Assembly: GCF_001761485.1 (NCBI RefSeq)
Contig: NC_090774.1
Coordinates: forward strand, 1,674,001 to 1,738,000
Reading direction: 5' to 3'
Length of the DNA stretch: 64,000 nt
Origin: Yarrowia lipolytica
Lineage: Eukaryota; Ascomycota; Dipodascomycetes; Dipodascales
Shown here: piece by piece, positions 23,425 to 32,925 of the stretch
Layout of the letters: each line of letters starts with the position of its first letter
How positions within the stretch are numbered: the stretch's first letter is position 1
Program-made: the position numbers and the translations under genes
The notes under the pieces: model-generated
Seen by the model: only the letters and a program-made list of their open reading frames with translations
What the model was told of the DNA's origin: nothing
The model's database searches: none

Positions 23425-25178
23425 ATGTCCAACACTCTGGTCAAAAAGGGCCAGGGCCAGGCGGCATCCAACGCCAAAAAAATCGGCTACAACAAAAAGA
23501 AGGGCGGCGGCCAGACCAAGGGCCGGCCTGCGTTTGTGTTCAAGCTGTGGAACATGGTCAACGACCCTGCCTACGACGAGTACATCCGGTGGATGCCTGA
23601 CGGCAAGTCGTTCCAGATCACGGGCCGAGAGCAGCTGGAGAAAATTGTGCTGCCGCGGTTCTTCAAACATAACAACTTCTCGTCGTTTGTGCGGCAGCTC
23701 AACATGTACGGGTGGCACAAGGTCCAGGACGTGACCAGTGGCAGCATGCAATCCAACGACGAGGTGTGGCAGTTCAAGAGCCCCAACTTCATCCGCGGCC
23801 GCGAAGACCTGCTCGACAACATTGTGCGAAACAAGGGAACCAAGGGCAGCGACGAGGAGGAGGAAATGGACATGACCACACTGATGGACGAGCTGCAGCA
23901 GATCAAGCTCAACCAGCTTAACCTGACCCAGGAGGTCAACAAGCTCCGCACAGACAACCAGCTCCTGTGGCAAGAGAACCTGGGCTTCAAGGACAAGCAC
24001 AAGCAGCATGGCGAGACGCTGGAGCGAATTATGCGCTTCCTGGCCTCTCTGTACGGCAACCAGGGCAAGGTGCTTGGAGAAGCCATCTCTGGCAACAGAA
24101 ACCAGCGTCTGCTTCTGGGCAACACTGATCCCGCCCAGGCTACACATATGATCAATGAGGGGGCCGGCTCCCAGCTGCTGCTGCCGCAGAGAACAGCGGC
24201 AACTTCCCCTTTGAGATGAACGACATGTTCAACAACAACAACAACAACAACAGCAATAACCCCAACGACAGCCCCTCGTTTGCACGAGTCCAGCCGCTGT
24301 CCTCTACCAACTCACCGCAGACGGTAACAGGATCTCCCCGGGAAGAAAACAACAAAACAAACAACACAAACAACACAAGCAACAATTACGACAAGATTAC
24401 GGCATACGACACCGACACGGGATCGGAGCTTCCCGACAACCTGCAGGACCTCACTGACCTGTCGGACTTCACGCCCTCCATGCTGGACCCCCAGACTGTG
24501 CAGCAGTCCATGGAGCCTCCCATGGGTTTCGGAGACCTCAACAAGAATTCCTCGTTGATACTCTCTAACAACTCCAACAACTCCATCAACATGCCCCAGA
24601 CGCCAATGCGAAACAACTCCACTAGCTCCCATAGCTCGCAGAACATGTCGCACCACAACTACAACTACCAGCCCAGTACGCCCGGCGCGTTATTCCCTGA
24701 GCTAGAGGCGTTCCAGGGCGCCAACGACCAGCTGATCCGGTCGGCCGAGCGTCCCCGAAACAACCTCAACATCAACGGCAACGGCAAGGCCGACGATCTG
24801 CAGCGACAGCTTCAGGATCATGGCCGTCACATTGACCAGTTCACTGACCGGCTCAAGAAGCAGCAGGGATACCAGCCGCAGCAGTTGCAGCACCAGCAAC
24901 AACCGCAGCAGCCTCAGCAGCAGCCCACCCCGATGCAGGCACCTGCTCCCACGCCGGCATCCACAATCAGCTCTGCACCTACCCCTGATCCTACTTCTGA
25001 CCTGTTCAACGTGGGCGACCCCAACATTGTGCCCATGCAGGATTTCAACATGGACGACTACATTGATAACGAGGCGGACATGTTTGACCCTGAAGTCAAG
25101 ATTGAGGAAGACATGCCTCTGGTGACAGAGTTGGATTCGCCTGCGCCTCGGCCTAAGAAGCGTAAGGCTGGAGAGTAG
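23425..25178 (+). CDS. HSF1: Heat shock transcription factor Hsf1, with a reading-frame shift at about 24153-24217
   Basis: The first part (23425-24219) encodes a complete HSF DNA-binding domain (residues about 35-137) with FKHNNFSSFVRQLNMYGWHK, followed by a leucine-rich coiled coil (about 150-215) for trimerisation. That frame stops at 24219. The rest of the protein continues in the -1 frame from at least 24154 to 25178: asparagine-rich and glutamine-rich segments, an acidic region, and a basic C-terminal PKKRKAGE that looks like a nuclear signal. No intron fits the switch, as there is no donor and no CTAAC branch site. A run of five G residues (24159-24163) lies in the switch interval; a sixth G, or a -1 slip there, would join the frames. 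Sequence error, real mutation or programmed frameshift remain open. Hsf1 binds nGAAn repeats and drives chaperone genes. Confidence 0.88.
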
Positions 25179-25547
25179 GAGGAGAAAGAAATGCAAGGAA
25201 AGTTGACGAGGAAAGTTGGTGGAATAACTCTGATGAAGAAGAGTCCACAACGAAGAAAACGGTCTCAGCGGAGTATGAGTATCATAGGTAATTTATTGCG
25301 TAATAACCATAGCTATATTGCAGTACATGGTGAGTTGGGGGAGCAAAATTCATAATACAGAGCAATGGTTGTCTATGATGCGATGATCGCAGATCGAAAT
25401 AGAAAAATACATGATCTCAAGCAGAGAAGTCGATGGCTACATCAGTAACCAGATAGTTGTTCGTACAAGCACCATCCAAACATCATTATTCGTAATTCGT
25501 AACTTTTATTTTGATTTTCAAGGATGTTCTTTCGACTGTATTCCAAG
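25179..25547. other. Convergent intergenic region, HSF1 / MINDY
   Basis: About 370 bp of AT-rich 3' flank. Nothing recognised beyond possible polyadenylation sequence. Confidence 0.6.
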
Positions 25548-27446
25548 TCACATCACGACACACTTTTTATCCTTGCCATCTTTGGATTTTTTTCCTTTGG
25601 TCTTATCGGGTCTGCTTTTAGTGGCCTTGCCGCTTCGGGTCTGCTGCTGCTGTCGTCGAGCAGTCGTACCTGCCGTGCTAGTGGTTGTCTGCTGGGGTCG
25701 TCGACGCTGTTGGTCTTCTTCCTGAATCTGTCTGGCGTACTCGGCGTCGTCCTGCTCCTGGATCTGCTTGGCGAGATGGAAGTCGTTGGTGGCCTCGACT
25801 GTTTGGTGGGCTCTTCTTCTCGACTCTTCCTGTTCCTGGTCTGTCATCATTTGTACCAAATCAAAGCCTCCGGTGTAAAAGGTATCGTCTGTTCCCGAAG
25901 TTCCCTCCAGCGAAATCCACACAATTCCGTTCCGTCCACACAGCTCTCTGTCTGTCACGAGACTAAAGAGACGCCCTGAGGTTGGCTGTTTGTACAGAGT
26001 GGCAAAGTGGTTGTTCCTGAAGAAGACACACACAGAACCAGGAACCAGGATCTCCTCAATGTACCGGATACCGTAGGTGGTCAGCTGTGAGGGGTTCTCG
26101 TCCATGAAGTCGAACGTGGCTGCCAGTTGTCGATGCAGTACCTCTCGTTCCCTTTGTTTCATCTTTCCGTCTTCGGTAACCTCGATCTGTAATAGTTGGG
26201 CTGCATCGTATGATCCCACCTCCATTACATCGTCATGGTACGGCTCCTTGGGGTCTGCGATCCATCCATGCACTACATCCACCTCAAAGGCTCTGAAGAG
26301 AGCCAGCTCGGGCCCTTCTTCAAACGTGCCGTCGAACCGAGGGTTGATGTTGAGACCGGAGTATAGTTCTGGCAAAAGTCGTAGACAGGTGTTGAGATCG
26401 TCTGGGTTGATATGAGGTCCGCTTTGGCGGCTGCCGATACTGAGGAGCCACTGTCCGAGATGATCCAGTAGCAGGTTTTTGCTCACCATCTCTTTGTTCT
26501 CCAAAAGAGCAGAAAGTGGTCTTCCGGGGCCTGGAGGGATGGGAGACATGGCCTCGGTGAAAACGAGGGTGTTGACCAGTGCGATGAAGGGACACGGGCC
26601 GTTTTCGTCCTGGAGGATGATGGGTGTTTTGACCAGGTAGTTGGCTGGTGTTCTCCACTTGATGACCTTGACCTGGAACGTGATATTGTCCTTTGGTGGG
26701 TTGAAGGTGAGCGGTGCTGGGATGATATTCTGAGGAGGAGGAGAAGCAGACTTCAGGATAGGCGATCTGACTGGTGACCTGACTGTCAGGGGAGCCAGGG
26801 CACTGTCTGAATTGCCAGCCTCTGGCAGACCCAGCTCCTCCACATGGCCGTCTCCAATATAGCTGGCTCTGTTTGCGGGGTTGGGTTGGAACGATGTGAA
26901 GGAATGGATCGAGTTTCGAATGGAGCTTGTAAAGTCCACGTCGGACGGCGTGTTGCTGGAGCCTCCCTGGACGTCGAGATAGTGCATCTTTTCGGGTTCG
27001 GCGGGGATGTTGACGGCAGACACAGAGGTGGTGGGCACGGTGGCAGGAATGTCGACCTGGCTGCGTTCGACAATGAAGTCCGAGGTCGTGGGCGTGGTTG
27101 TAGTGTGCCCCTGGATCGAGGAGGGCTGTGCTACTTCGCCTGGTTCCTGCATAGCCTCTGTGGTATACACGGCCGGACAAGAGTGTGCCTGGGCGTGGCC
27201 CGCGACCGCTGTGGCGCTCTTGGCATGGTCGTCAGTCTCCTCCGCCGCAATGGTATTTGCGATATCGGAGTTTAGCGTCGAGTCCGCCGGAGGAGAGGGC
27301 ATCAAGTGAGGCTCGGTAGACAGAGACTGGCGAAAGGGGTTGCGACTGGGCTCCGAGCTCGTGTTCAACGCCGCCTTTTCGCCGTCCTCCATGGCCCCGC
27401 TCGCGGTCGTCTCCATGTGCCGTATGCTCGCTTCAGATCCATCCAT
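25548..27446 (-). CDS. MINDY-family deubiquitinase with C-terminal CaaX box
   Basis: Single exon of 632 residues. The first 245 residues are low complexity. The catalytic domain (about 255-520) begins with TFQVKVIKW and carries the nucleophile motif QDENGPCPFIALVN with Cys285. A later VFFRNNHFATLYK supplies the probable catalytic histidine. This is the pattern of MINDY-1/2 (FAM63, DUF544) and S. cerevisiae Miy1, enzymes that trim long K48-linked ubiquitin chains. Near the C terminus, repeated ARQIQEED / AKQIQEQDD-like helices resemble ubiquitin-interacting motifs. The last residues are lysine-rich followed by CVVM, a good farnesylation site, which implies membrane anchoring. ATG 27446 is the start. 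Other CaaX-like ends by chance cannot be excluded, but the polybasic lead-in supports a real signal. Confidence 0.88.
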   Translation of the reverse strand: MDGSEASIRHMETTASGAMEDGEKAALNTSSEPSRNPFRQSLSTEPHLMPSPPADSTLNSDIANTIAAEETDDHAKSATAVAGHAQAHSCPAVYTTEAMQEPGEVAQPSSIQGHTTTTPTTSDFIVERSQVDIPATVPTTSVSAVNIPAEPEKMHYLDVQGGSSNTPSDVDFTSSIRNSIHSFTSFQPNPANRASYIGDGHVEELGLPEAGNSDSALAPLTVRSPVRSPILKSASPPPQNIIPAPLTFNPPKDNITFQVKVIKWRTPANYLVKTPIILQDENGPCPFIALVNTLVFTEAMSPIPPGPGRPLSALLENKEMVSKNLLLDHLGQWLLSIGSRQSGPHINPDDLNTCLRLLPELYSGLNINPRFDGTFEEGPELALFRAFEVDVVHGWIADPKEPYHDDVMEVGSYDAAQLLQIEVTEDGKMKQREREVLHRQLAATFDFMDENPSQLTTYGIRYIEEILVPGSVCVFFRNNHFATLYKQPTSGRLFSLVTDRELCGRNGIVWISLEGTSGTDDTFYTGGFDLVQMMTDQEQEESRRRAHQTVEATNDFHLAKQIQEQDDAEYARQIQEEDQQRRRPQQTTTSTAGTTARRQQQQTRSGKATKSRPDKTKGKKSKDGKDKKCVVM

Positions 27447-28006
27447 AACTATAGCTGTCTGTTTTGATATGGTTGGTTTGTTTTTTCGCTTCCGGTTCCA
27501 ATTTTCAAGTCGGTGTAGTGGGCTTGTTTTCCCCGTGGGAGCATGCTTATATCGGAGCTATCTATGCACGGTGACCGAGTTTAAAGGGGCTGTGCTAGGG
27601 GGGTGTACCACAGCCTACAACAGGAGCATTTCGGAGGACACACAGCATAGAGTGACCGACGGACCAACAGGAAGAGGACACGTGACCTTTAATCTCACCC
27701 GATTGTTGCTTTTTCCACTCTATCAAAACACGGTTTGCACCCTCAACGGCCCCACTGGTCTATGAAGCCGGCCCATTAAGATTGTCATCCATCTACAATT
27801 GTAGGTCACCACCTCCACTTTTATTCATCCACTCATGTGAATGAACAAGGTTACATTGTGCCTATTACAGGTAACACCGATAACAAAGTTTGTGTTATCT
27901 CCAAGGAGATATGACGATGGAAACTACAGTATCTACAACTCCAAGTGCCGATTACAAATACATTAGTTGTCTTCCTTCTCCATATATAATAAATCATCGC
28001 ATCCTA
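27447..28006. other. Intergenic region, VAC8 3' end to MINDY promoter
   Basis: About 560 bp. A CACGTGA core lies near 27679-27685, about 235 bp upstream of the MINDY start. No gene recognised. Confidence 0.6.
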
Positions 28007-29801
28007 CTATTTGAGCAAAGGAGCCACCTTTTTAGCCAACATGACAACCTCGCTCTTGGAATCCCGCATGTCCTCTCCATCGCCGTCAGCCCCATCAGAG
28101 TTCATGCTGGATAGCTGGTGGATGGCATCGACAATCTCATTGGAGTTCTTGAGCAGATCCTTAAGACGCTGGTCCTTGGACTCCAGCAGCTGCAGCACGG
28201 TCCACACGGCAATGTGGCCAAACGTAGAGTCGCCGCTGGTGAGGAACCGGATCAAAAACTCCCGGATTCCTCCGCTGGGCTCGTTCCAGTGGTTGACAAA
28301 CGTGTCGTAGTTGCCCACCTTGGAAGACAGGTTGCCAAGCGCAGCGGCACTGTTGCCCTGCACCTCAATGTTGTCCGACAAGGTGAGGGGAATCAGAACC
28401 TCAGCGATTCCCAGCTCCAGCAATGTACCCTTGAGCTCGTCTCCGAGAGCGAGCACAGCCAAGCATGCAGTCATCTCGCTCTGGACCAGTCGAGGAGCGT
28501 CCAGCACTAGCTCCTTGCACTTCTGCACGGCGCCGGCCTCGACAATCTCCAGCTTGTTCCGCTCAGAGCTGGCAGCGAGATTTCGTAAGGTGGAGATTGT
28601 GTGGCACTGAATCTCCTCGTTGTCGCTAGCGCCCAGCAGCTCCACCAGCGTCTTAAGGAAGCCGGCCTCAATGATGGGGGTCTCGTTGAGAGGGTGGATG
28701 GAGATGTTTCGGATGCAAGCGACGGCCGCAAGAACCAGCGGCGTGTGAGTGGATTGGAATAAGTTAAACAGGTGGGGGAGGCCGTTGGCCTTGACAATCT
28801 CCAGCTGGTAGTCGGAGTCGCTGGCGAGGTTTCGCAGAGCAAGAGCAGCCTGGCACTGGACCCGAGGAGAGCCGGAGTCCATCAGCTTGATGAGATGCTC
28901 CACCAGCCGGGGCTCCGAGCTAGACAGCTTCTTTCGGTTGGACTCGTCCACAGCAATGTTGGAAAGAGCGGTGGTCGAATAGTACTGCACATCGGGGTCT
29001 CGCGACGACAGCAATGACACCAGAATGGGGATGGCGCCGGCGTTGACCAGCTCCTGTCGATTCTGGTCCGAGTGGGTCATGTTGAGAAGGGCACCAGTGG
29101 CGTTTCGCTGGACTCGCATGTCCTTAGACTTGGCGAGCTTGGTGAGTGGCAGCAGAGCGCCGGAGCGAGCAATCTTGGATTTGTTGGCCTCGTGGGTCGC
29201 CAGGTTGGTTATGCATCCCACGGCGTTGCACTGCACCTCCACGTTGGGCGACATCATCTGTCGGATGAGGGGCTCGAAGCCGCCCATCTCGACGATCAGC
29301 ACCTTGTTTTCGTTGTTGACGGCGAGGTTGCCCAGGGCAGCAGAGGCTGCTCGCTGGATGTCGGGGTCGGTGTTTTGCAACAGCAGCAGCACGGGCTCGA
29401 GGCAGTCTCGGTTGACGGGCCGGATGTCCTTCTCTGTAATTTCTGCAAATGCGAGGGCGGCACTTCGCTGCAGGTCAATGTTGTCCGAGTAGACCAGAGT
29501 GCTGAGGGCTCGGAGGGGCCCGTTGGAGAAAAAGTCCACTTCGCCTCGGTTCTCGAGGTATCGCAGCAGGAGAGCCACGGCTTCCCGTTCGTCCTCGGCC
29601 AGCACGGGCGCGTAGTTGCCGTCCTGTTTGTTTCCTGGGTTAGTGACGACTGTGGGGCGGGGGGGAGCTGAACAAGAGAGACCAGACATACGCTGTCGCC
29701 CCATTCTGTCTGCAGCACTTGCTGCCATCTTCGCCCTTGCAAGACCCGCTCTCTGTCTGTGTACCATACTCACCTGAACAGCAGCTCGCACAAACACCCA
29801 T
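28007..29801 (-). CDS. VAC8: Vacuolar armadillo-repeat protein Vac8, two exons
   Basis: A 28-nt first exon (29801-29774) encodes MGVCASCCS and is joined through a 139-nt intron (GTGAGT donor, CTAAC-CC-AG acceptor) to exon 2 (29634-28007), giving 551 residues. The tiny exon carries the glycine-2 myristoylation site and the cysteines for palmitoylation that anchor Vac8 to the vacuole membrane, so without splicing the anchor is lost. The body starts [13 protein letters not shown], close to S. cerevisiae Vac8, and consists of about eleven or twelve armadillo repeats such as [16 protein letters not shown]. Vac8 serves vacuole inheritance (with Vac17), the nucleus-vacuole junction (with Nvj1), homotypic fusion and the Cvt pathway (with Atg13). 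The open frame extends upstream of exon 2 only through intron sequence. No damage. Confidence 0.95.
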
Positions 29802-30836
29802 CTTAGCTATTAGTCGAGGTAATCAGAAGACGTGTGTATATTAATGGCGGTCAAGTATCCAATCTGTCGCTTCACCGGGATATGGACCAACTAGGCTTTC
29901 GAGATGTCGACGTTTGTGGTGGTGTGACGGCGGTCTTGTGTTGCTACAAGAGAGTGTGGTGTGTGTAGTCGTCGAAAGTGCAGTAGACTTTGTGTGGGAG
30001 GGGTGTGTGAGAAGGGTTGCACAGTGCACCTAAATTGAGGTAAAACGGGGGGGAGGAAGGGCGGCGGTGGGAGCTATGATGCACAAGTCCGGTGCAACAA
30101 TACCAATATAGGGGCGACATAATCCACGTAATAGGAGCCTACATAGCAACGTGACAGGTGTGAGACCCTTGCCCCGATCCGGCAGCGACATACCAGCACC
30201 TTTCTCTCTTTCTCTTGACGCTTCCCTCCCGCTCTACCTTTGGCTCTTCTTTTTTTGGCGTGTGTCAGATTGGTAATTTTGCCGGCAATTATACTTTGAG
30301 ATTCTGAGCCTCGCTTCCCAAACGGGGTTTGTTAGTACACGCACCCTCTGAACTAACGAACTAAGGGGCAAATGGTGATAATTGGTCAGACGGTACACTG
30401 GAAGCAAAATAGCCGTCAAGAGAGCCTGGGGTTACATGCAACGCATATACGGCGTTGGAAACACCGAAAACACATGTTTGGAACACCCGCAACCCGCTCC
30501 AAGTCAACTAATCTATGCCTCCTACAGTCACCCTACCGCGTCTCGTATATCGTCGTCTAAGCACGACATACTCTACAGTGCCCAGTGTATACTCTACTGC
30601 AAAAGCCCCGGTGCACCGGTTCACCAGCAGAAATCAAGGCTAGGGAGTCTCTTGGGGCTGCCATCGTTGGGGGAGGAAATCAGATTGCTATTTCAGACTG
30701 CAATCAACGTCGGGCCCTTGTAATTGGACCATGTAAATTAGTTAAATATCGGGCGCAGCAAGCCCGTGGGATTATCAGCGCTTGCTGCTGTAATGCTGCA
30801 TGGTCAACTAGAACCCTGAAGCTTAGTACTTGTAGG
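29802..30836. other. Intergenic region, EXO1 3' end to VAC8 promoter
   Basis: About 1.0 kb. TACTTGTAG lies at 30827-30835, immediately at the EXO1 stop. The rest shows no gene, repeat or RNA signature that I can support. Confidence 0.55.
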
Positions 30837-32477
30837 TTAGTTGGCCTTGTAAGCAAATCTCATGAGATTGCTTTGAGACGAGCCAGGAACACGCTGCACG
30901 GTCAGAGGAGAAATGGCGCTCTTCTTGGGACGCGCTTGCGGTGTGGAACTGGGCGTGATTGTGGGCGTGATTGTGGGCTTTTTGGCAACACCAGAGGAGC
31001 CTGTAGGAGTCACTACTCGACGCTTGGGCGTAGAGGCATTGTATCCAAACTCCTCAAACAGAGTAGACTTCCGCTTGGCACAAGTCACAGGTGTCTGCGG
31101 TAGCGTGGTGTCTTTGTTTGGGGTGCCAAACACGATGCTGCTTTCTTCAATGTCATCGTCGCTTCGGTCAGGCTCTGAACTCAACATGGTATTGAAGTTG
31201 AAGGGCTTGTTCTCCTTCTCAGCCTGATCGGGACTCGAAGGGATGGAGAAAAAGTGACTGGAAGTAAGCGCGGGGGACGTCTTCGTTCGGGTTGGACTCA
31301 ACATGTTCTCCGCAGAAGCTGTTCGCACAGCCAGGTCAACCGGCTTTGCCACCAGAACAACGGGCTTCTTGCGGCGCAGCTGTTCGGGAAGTCGCTTGAC
31401 ATCGCCTGTGTACTCATTTTTGGGCGCAAAGAATCCCCGTAGATCGGTAGGCTTGGCTGTCTTGTTGGCAGGAAAAGTCTTATGAGTTCGAGGGTGCACC
31501 AGTCCAGTGGCTATTGCTCGCGCCAGACCTTGTGGAATCTCGGCGCCAATGTGAAAGTCGACCTTTTCGTCCAGCTCATCTTCAGGCTCATTCAAATGTA
31601 CCAGCCTACGAGCCTCGGGGCAGTAGACTCGTTGGTAGAGAAATGTAAAGTTGGCAGCATGGAATCGTTCTAAAAAGTCGGGTGAGGAGTTGTATCCGTC
31701 CATACGAAGAGCCTTAATGATAGCCTCGGGAGTTTGCCATCGTCGAATGTACCGAGCAGCTCGTTTAGGACCCACGTTCGGCACTCCATCGCAATAGTCA
31801 CAGCCAGATAGAATAGCCATGTATCTCAGGTACTCCAGAGGAACCTCAGAGCCGAGTTCGAGATCTGAGCAGCTGGAGATTCGGGATCCATCAACTGTGA
31901 CGCATCCTCCACTCGGGTCCAGCTTTGTGACCAGCATCTGTGCTCCGTAGACCACAAGATCTGAGTCTTCCGAAATGATGCCTGTGGCGTAACCTGCCTT
32001 CTCCAGGTACACCAGCTGGGCGTCTGCTTCGTAGGGTGCAACCACAAAAGGAATACGTTGACTCTTGAGCAGTTCTGTCAGTTGGTGGACCATTTCCTGT
32101 GTGATTCTGGTGGCTTTTTGGAAAAGGTTGACAGCTTCGGATCTTCGTCCTCGAGACATCAATGCAAGGGCTTCCTTGTGGGCCTGGTCACGTAGTGCGT
32201 GTCGTTTCTCGTCGGTCCCACGCTTGGAAGGCAGTGCTCCTCCATCAAAGACAATTAGCACGTCCACTCCACACCGTTTCAGAAACTCCACTTTGCGCAT
32301 GACCCACTGTTGGGGTCGATCTGTCGGCCTGTTGAGAGCCAGGTCTTCGGCGCTTCCAAACGCGGCCTTGTGTAACCATGCAAACCCGTCCACTGCCAGT
32401 CGCTGGCCCTTGAACTCGGAAATGTGAGCTGCCGCCTGGATCGGCTTGAGCAGGGGTAGTAGTCCAGACACTCCCAT
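30837..32477 (-). CDS. EXO1: Exonuclease 1 (XPG/FEN family)
   Basis: Single exon of 546 residues. The N-terminal nuclease domain begins MGVSGLLPLLKPIQ and includes LAVDGFAWLH with metal ligand D30, VFDGG with D78, the EADAQLVYLEK acidic motif (about 150) and ISEDSDL. The helix-two-turn-helix DNA clamp CDYCDGVPNVGPKRA follows at about 230. Exo1 is the 5'-3' exonuclease of mismatch repair, meiotic recombination and break resection. The C-terminal half is disordered, with many SP/TP sites and possible partner motifs; its end QSNLMRFAYK resembles a PCNA-binding box but lacks the second aromatic at the exact position. It is shorter than S. cerevisiae Exo1 (702), the difference being in the disordered tail. 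Rad27/FEN1 is excluded by the extended N-terminal motif and the long tail. Confidence 0.93.
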   Translation of the reverse strand: MGVSGLLPLLKPIQAAAHISEFKGQRLAVDGFAWLHKAAFGSAEDLALNRPTDRPQQWVMRKVEFLKRCGVDVLIVFDGGALPSKRGTDEKRHALRDQAHKEALALMSRGRRSEAVNLFQKATRITQEMVHQLTELLKSQRIPFVVAPYEADAQLVYLEKAGYATGIISEDSDLVVYGAQMLVTKLDPSGGCVTVDGSRISSCSDLELGSEVPLEYLRYMAILSGCDYCDGVPNVGPKRAARYIRRWQTPEAIIKALRMDGYNSSPDFLERFHAANFTFLYQRVYCPEARRLVHLNEPEDELDEKVDFHIGAEIPQGLARAIATGLVHPRTHKTFPANKTAKPTDLRGFFAPKNEYTGDVKRLPEQLRRKKPVVLVAKPVDLAVRTASAENMLSPTRTKTSPALTSSHFFSIPSSPDQAEKENKPFNFNTMLSSEPDRSDDDIEESSIVFGTPNKDTTLPQTPVTCAKRKSTLFEEFGYNASTPKRRVVTPTGSSGVAKKPTITPTITPSSTPQARPKKSAISPLTVQRVPGSSQSNLMRFAYKAN

Positions 32478-32925
32478 GTCGAGTGTGTGTGTGTGTGGGG
32501 AGGTGCGAAGGAGGGAAGGAGAGAGGTAGGTTGGGGAGGTGGTGTTCGTGTCGGTTGTGTTTCTCCGCTTGTGTCGTTAGTCGTCGGTCGTTAGGTCACC
32601 TCTTGCTCGTTTCTTTTCGTCTTATTTCTTTCCTTTTTGTGGTATCAAGTCGTGTGTAACTTGTTGTGTCTACTGTAATACATTGTAAATCGCGACGCGT
32701 TCAGTAACTGCACATTTATTAGACTCTTTCACTAATAAGCCCTAAAAAAATAAAATATAAAATAAAATAAAACAGAGTCCCAACACCAACACCAACACCA
32801 CTGCGTGCACGACCCACGACTCGAATCTAAGTTAACAGCCAGCACACATGCAAGCGGTGTGAAAGTGTGTTCGTCATCAGCTTGCCTGGGAAAAGAAAAA
32901 AAAAGATAACACACTGCAACACGCC
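32478..32925. other. Divergent promoter region, EXO1 / SEC24
   Basis: About 450 bp shared by two outward genes. It holds a TG run next to the EXO1 start, CACCAACACCAACACC at about 32784-32800, and an A-rich stretch (32894-32909) just before SEC24. No RNA gene. Confidence 0.6.

Noticed and set aside
24060-24217. An intron joining the two HSF1 frames
   Set aside because: No GTGAGT or GTAAGT donor in the first frame and no CTAAC before any AG in the interval, whereas all other introns in the window have both.
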